Shown: positions 61,230 through 64,000 of the stretch, in pieces
Layout of the letters: every line of letters begins with the position of its first letter
Numbering within the stretch: the first letter of the stretch is position 1
Source: Aurantiochytrium sp. KH105
Lineage: Eukaryota; Sar; Bigyra; Thraustochytrida; Thraustochytriidae
Reading direction: 5' to 3'
Length of the DNA stretch: 64,000 nt
NCBI GenBank assembly: GCA_003116975.1
Contig: BGKB01000262.1
Span: forward strand, 62,001 to 126,000
Position numbers and translations under genes: made by a program
Notes under the pieces: model-generated
Told to the model about the DNA's origin: nothing
The model's database searches: none
What the model saw: the letters and a program-made list of their open reading frames with translations, nothing else

Positions 61230-61616
61230 AAAACAAGTCTTTGGATCACGCACATCTAGCATGCTATAAGCAATGGAACAGTTGGAAAAGGAACGAACAA
61301 AACTTGTTTTGCACGCTTGACTTTTTTCTTTTGGTTTTTGTGTTGTGTTGCGTTGTAGTGAACCGGGCGTTTCTTTTCTTCTTCTCTTCTTTTTCGGTTG
61401 TTTGAGACCCTTATTTAAAATACCATCTTTCAATGCTTTTGGGGGGGTGAGCTATGATTTTGACCACACTACACTTGCTTGCTGAGAGATGCAAAGACAT
61501 GCAGTACGTCTTTACTGGTGACACGAATTCTTGCGACCTAGTTTTCATTCGCTGCGCCGCAACGAAATGTATCCTTCTTTTTTTCTTTGACATCTAACGG
61601 TACAAAGATTATTGTT
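61230..61616. other. Convergent 3' intergenic region
   Basis: The 3' flanks of the Translin-TRAX gene and the calponin-homology gene. AT-richer than the coding parts, with T-rich runs. No gene seen. Confidence 0.6.
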
Positions 61617-64000
61617 TCACACAAGACTCGCCTTGAGACGATCGCACGCGTACACGATGCCCTCTTCCTGACGAGACAAAGCTTGATGTGACCGAAAAAT
61701 ATCCAACATTGTGCGGAGCCGCGTCGGAAAAGGAATGAGTGGGTTAGGAGACGCTTGCGCAGCGAGTGCCACCATGAGCTCACAGAATTCACCATAATGA
61801 ACTTGTGAGGTGTCTTCCAGTTCGAGGGTGGGAATAATGTCTTTTTCGAGCGCACTGATCATTTCTGCAGGAAGACATGTGCCAAGATGCTCCACAATAA
61901 CAGCTAAAGGCACATGAGTAAAAGCATCGACTTGTCCAAGATCTTCTTCACACTTGCTGACGATCACTGCAAAGTGTAAGACGAGAGCATCCTGGGCTTC
62001 GGTCAATATTGTAACAACGCTTGTATCGTGCCAGACAGCCTTGCGTAGGCGAATATTAGCTGACCGCGAACTTGGCAGCTTGAGCAAGGATGGCGCAACG
62101 CGTCGTCGACGACGCATGCTCGCATGTTTTTCGCCTTGTGCTGCTCTATTTTGTGACCCGCTAGATGGGGGAAGCTTGGCACGTCCTGGTGCAGAGGTTA
62201 GTTGCGTCTCCCAAAAACCTTGCAAAGGACTGATTCGATCTTCCATGAGACGAGCAAGATTTGCCGCAGGAGAGAGGCCCTTGTATATTGCGTCACCTGC
62301 ACACAAAAGAAAGCGGATGAACTCTCTCGGATGCATTGCTACCGAGGGCTCGTCGGGCTGTTGCTCCCGCAAAAGACTCAGCATCACCTCAAATTCGAGA
62401 CTCTCGGTGAAACCAAGATCTCTGCACATTGCCAAGAGGGCCAAAGCGCCCATTGATTGCATTGCTCGAGGCGCTCGACTTGTCGATGTCAATGTGCAGT
62501 AATAATGAAACATGGTGCGAAGCAAATCGAAATTGCATTGTAGAATGGACCCTACGGCCTCGTCCTCTCGCTTCGAGGTTGCATATCCATCAACAACGGT
62601 GAACTCGGCCAGGATACGCTCCTCCTTGTGATCAGGAACGTCAACCTTGCCCCCTCGGAGACGCTCGAGCAGCAATACCCACGCTACGGACTGAACGCGT
62701 TTATGTATCGTGTTCCATAAACCAGACTTTTGCTCCCTCTCGCGCAGACACCAGCGAACTTTTCGCCGCGTCTCCTCGGTACGCTTGACGAGGCCATTCC
62801 ACGTTGCCTCGTGTTGCAAGTCGATGACCGAGTTGCGACTCACATAGTCGTCGAGAGTCTCTTGTTCCAGCGCAGCGTCCTTGAGAATCTGACGCGATTC
62901 GTGCCACACAGCTTGAGGTCGACTCAAGGTCGGAAACTTGCAAAAGAGAAAGGAAACAATGCAATAGAGAATGTCACTCGCGCCGCTGCGGACGGCCTCA
63001 CTTTGTATGGCGCTGAGCTCTGGCAAAGACCGAAGAGCAGAGATGAGCGCTCGCTCAGCGTCTTCTTTGTGCCGCACTTCGATCGCCTCGAAGTCAATTC
63101 CCGTGGGCCGAATTACTTTCATGAGTTTCCACAACACGACTCCATCCGCGAGATCGCTGGAAAAGTTCTCGATGCGCTCGTCTGGGACGTGGAAGCGCAA
63201 CCATCGCAAGAGGAGGTCGTCGAGAGCAATTTCAGACAGCGAATCGAGCTCTGTGGCATCGGTGACAAGAAGCTCGAGATCCACAAAGGTGTCTTCGTCC
63301 ATCTCGTCCAGATTCGCTTCAAACGCTCCAATCTCCTGGAAAATGATGGCGTTGCAGAGCTCAAACCACGCGGTCGCCACGCGCTTTGCATTGGAGTGTC
63401 GTAAGACTTGGGGTTCACCGTCTTCACGAATTTCTTCGATGCGGGCGCGCAGTTCTGCCATCTCGGAATGAAGATCATTAAGGCGGTCATTCCACTCGCT
63501 CACGTCATCTGCAGCGCGCTTGATTTCCGTATCGAGCTCGCGTTTCGATGTCTGCAGCCTTTCGTAGCGAGCATCAATCTCTCGTATTTCATGTAAAGCC
63601 CGAGCGCGTTTCGTCTCCGCAGCAACACGCTTCCAAGCTTGGAAAATTTGTTTGGCCTTGGACTTGCTGACTCGAGCGAAACAAGCGTTGAGCAGCTCGC
63701 GCTGCCGCTTTCGCGACTCTGTGACGCTTTTCCAGTTGCGAAACATTGATGTAAGGAGAGATTTCTGCCACTGCTTGGCTGTTTTCTCCATGAGCATTTG
63801 TTTCTTTAAAAGCTCCTTTTGCATGGAGGCCTCGAGAGAGTTCCACCGCTCGATCTCACTGCGAAGAAGATTGCGCTTGTGCAAGAGTCTCTCGGTGGCT
63901 AAAGCATAAAAGTTGTCCTGCGTCGCCTCCTTTGCGATTTTTTGAATGGCGTTGAATACATTTTCGTGAGACTTTTCATCGGGTAGACAGAGTCCGAGGA
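61617..64000 (-). CDS. Calponin-homology domain protein with helical N-terminal region (5' partial)
   Basis: The frame is open from the stop at 61617 to the window edge, giving at least 793 residues with no in-window start ATG required, so the gene begins beyond 64000. The visible N-terminal part is helical, with two short blocks of the SFI1-like kind (MFRNWKSVTESRKRQ and IFQAWKRVAAETKR) and a coiled coil. A calponin-homology domain follows, with LLLRWLRFHVPDERIENFSS and DLADGVVLWKLMKVIRP, the fimbrin-like pattern of a CH domain. The C-terminal 400 residues are helical, with EF-hand-like loops not clearly present, and are unrecognised. CH domains bind actin or microtubule structures, and SFI1-like repeats bind centrin at basal bodies, so a cytoskeletal or centriolar role is inferred. 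Confidence 0.7.
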   Translation of the reverse strand, partial: LGLCLPDEKSHENVFNAIQKIAKEATQDNFYALATERLLHKRNLLRSEIERWNSLEASMQKELLKKQMLMEKTAKQWQKSLLTSMFRNWKSVTESRKRQRELLNACFARVSKSKAKQIFQAWKRVAAETKRARALHEIREIDARYERLQTSKRELDTEIKRAADDVSEWNDRLNDLHSEMAELRARIEEIREDGEPQVLRHSNAKRVATAWFELCNAIIFQEIGAFEANLDEMDEDTFVDLELLVTDATELDSLSEIALDDLLLRWLRFHVPDERIENFSSDLADGVVLWKLMKVIRPTGIDFEAIEVRHKEDAERALISALRSLPELSAIQSEAVRSGASDILYCIVSFLFCKFPTLSRPQAVWHESRQILKDAALEQETLDDYVSRNSVIDLQHEATWNGLVKRTEETRRKVRWCLREREQKSGLWNTIHKRVQSVAWVLLLERLRGGKVDVPDHKEERILAEFTVVDGYATSKREDEAVGSILQCNFDLLRTMFHYYCTLTSTSRAPRAMQSMGALALLAMCRDLGFTESLEFEVMLSLLREQQPDEPSVAMHPREFIRFLLCAGDAIYKGLSPAANLARLMEDRISPLQGFWETQLTSAPGRAKLPPSSGSQNRAAQGEKHASMRRRRRVAPSLLKLPSSRSANIRLRKAVWHDTSVVTILTEAQDALVLHFAVIVSKCEEDLGQVDAFTHVPLAVIVEHLGTCLPAEMISALEKDIIPTLELEDTSQVHYGEFCELMVALAAQASPNPLIPFPTRLRTMLDIFRSHQALSRQEEGIVYACDRLKASLV

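Overview
This is a GC-rich, gene-dense eukaryotic window. Most genes are long uninterrupted reading frames, and both strands carry genes. The preference for C- or G-ending codons, the near absence of introns, a secreted protein with a PT-rich 'PSPTNAPT' linker, and very long simple repeats between genes point to a thraustochytrid-like stramenopile (labyrinthulomycete). That assignment is inference from style and cannot be proven from the window alone.

Layout. 1-8.7 kb: the 3' end of an unrecognised gene, a tandem DsbA/GST-kappa-like protein, a stretch of decayed genes (a sulfatase remnant and a Crinkler-like effector fossil, with an AT-rich island beside them), then a small bromodomain protein. 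9-17.7 kb: one 2,889-residue tail-anchored coiled-coil protein on the minus strand. 20.2-29 kb: a DED1/DDX3-type RNA helicase whose 5' end meets an ambiguous base, a secreted two-module cysteine protein, and a SAP-domain protein on the minus strand. 29-37.8 kb: a gene desert of low-complexity DNA holding two unrelated tandem arrays (about 135 bp and about 160-185 bp units). 37.9-48.6 kb: two Mpv17/PMP22-family paralogues in the same orientation, with a large TIR-NACHT-WD40 (NLR-like) gene between them. 49-57.4 kb: three minus-strand genes (a syntaxin, a MINPP-type histidine phosphatase, and a BAR-RGS-PH-ArfGAP-ankyrin protein). 59.6-64 kb: a single-polypeptide Translin-TRAX fusion and the 3' end of a calponin-homology protein that runs off the window.

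The two strongest candidates for something undescribed are the NLR-like protein and the Translin-TRAX fusion. The NLR-like protein has one recognisable TIR domain, a preceding TIR-like segment, a NACHT NTPase and 20 near-identical WD40 repeats that vary at a few positions. The fusion has one translin-like half and one half that keeps the four acidic residues of the TRAX/C3PO RNase site. The syntaxin and ArfGAP genes act in membrane traffic and the MINPP product acts in inositol phosphate turnover, but nothing in the sequence shows that they are co-regulated.

Start codons were placed at the first ATG of each open frame unless stated. Introns cannot be verified without transcripts; two possible ones are noted (near 95-222 and 39648-39704).
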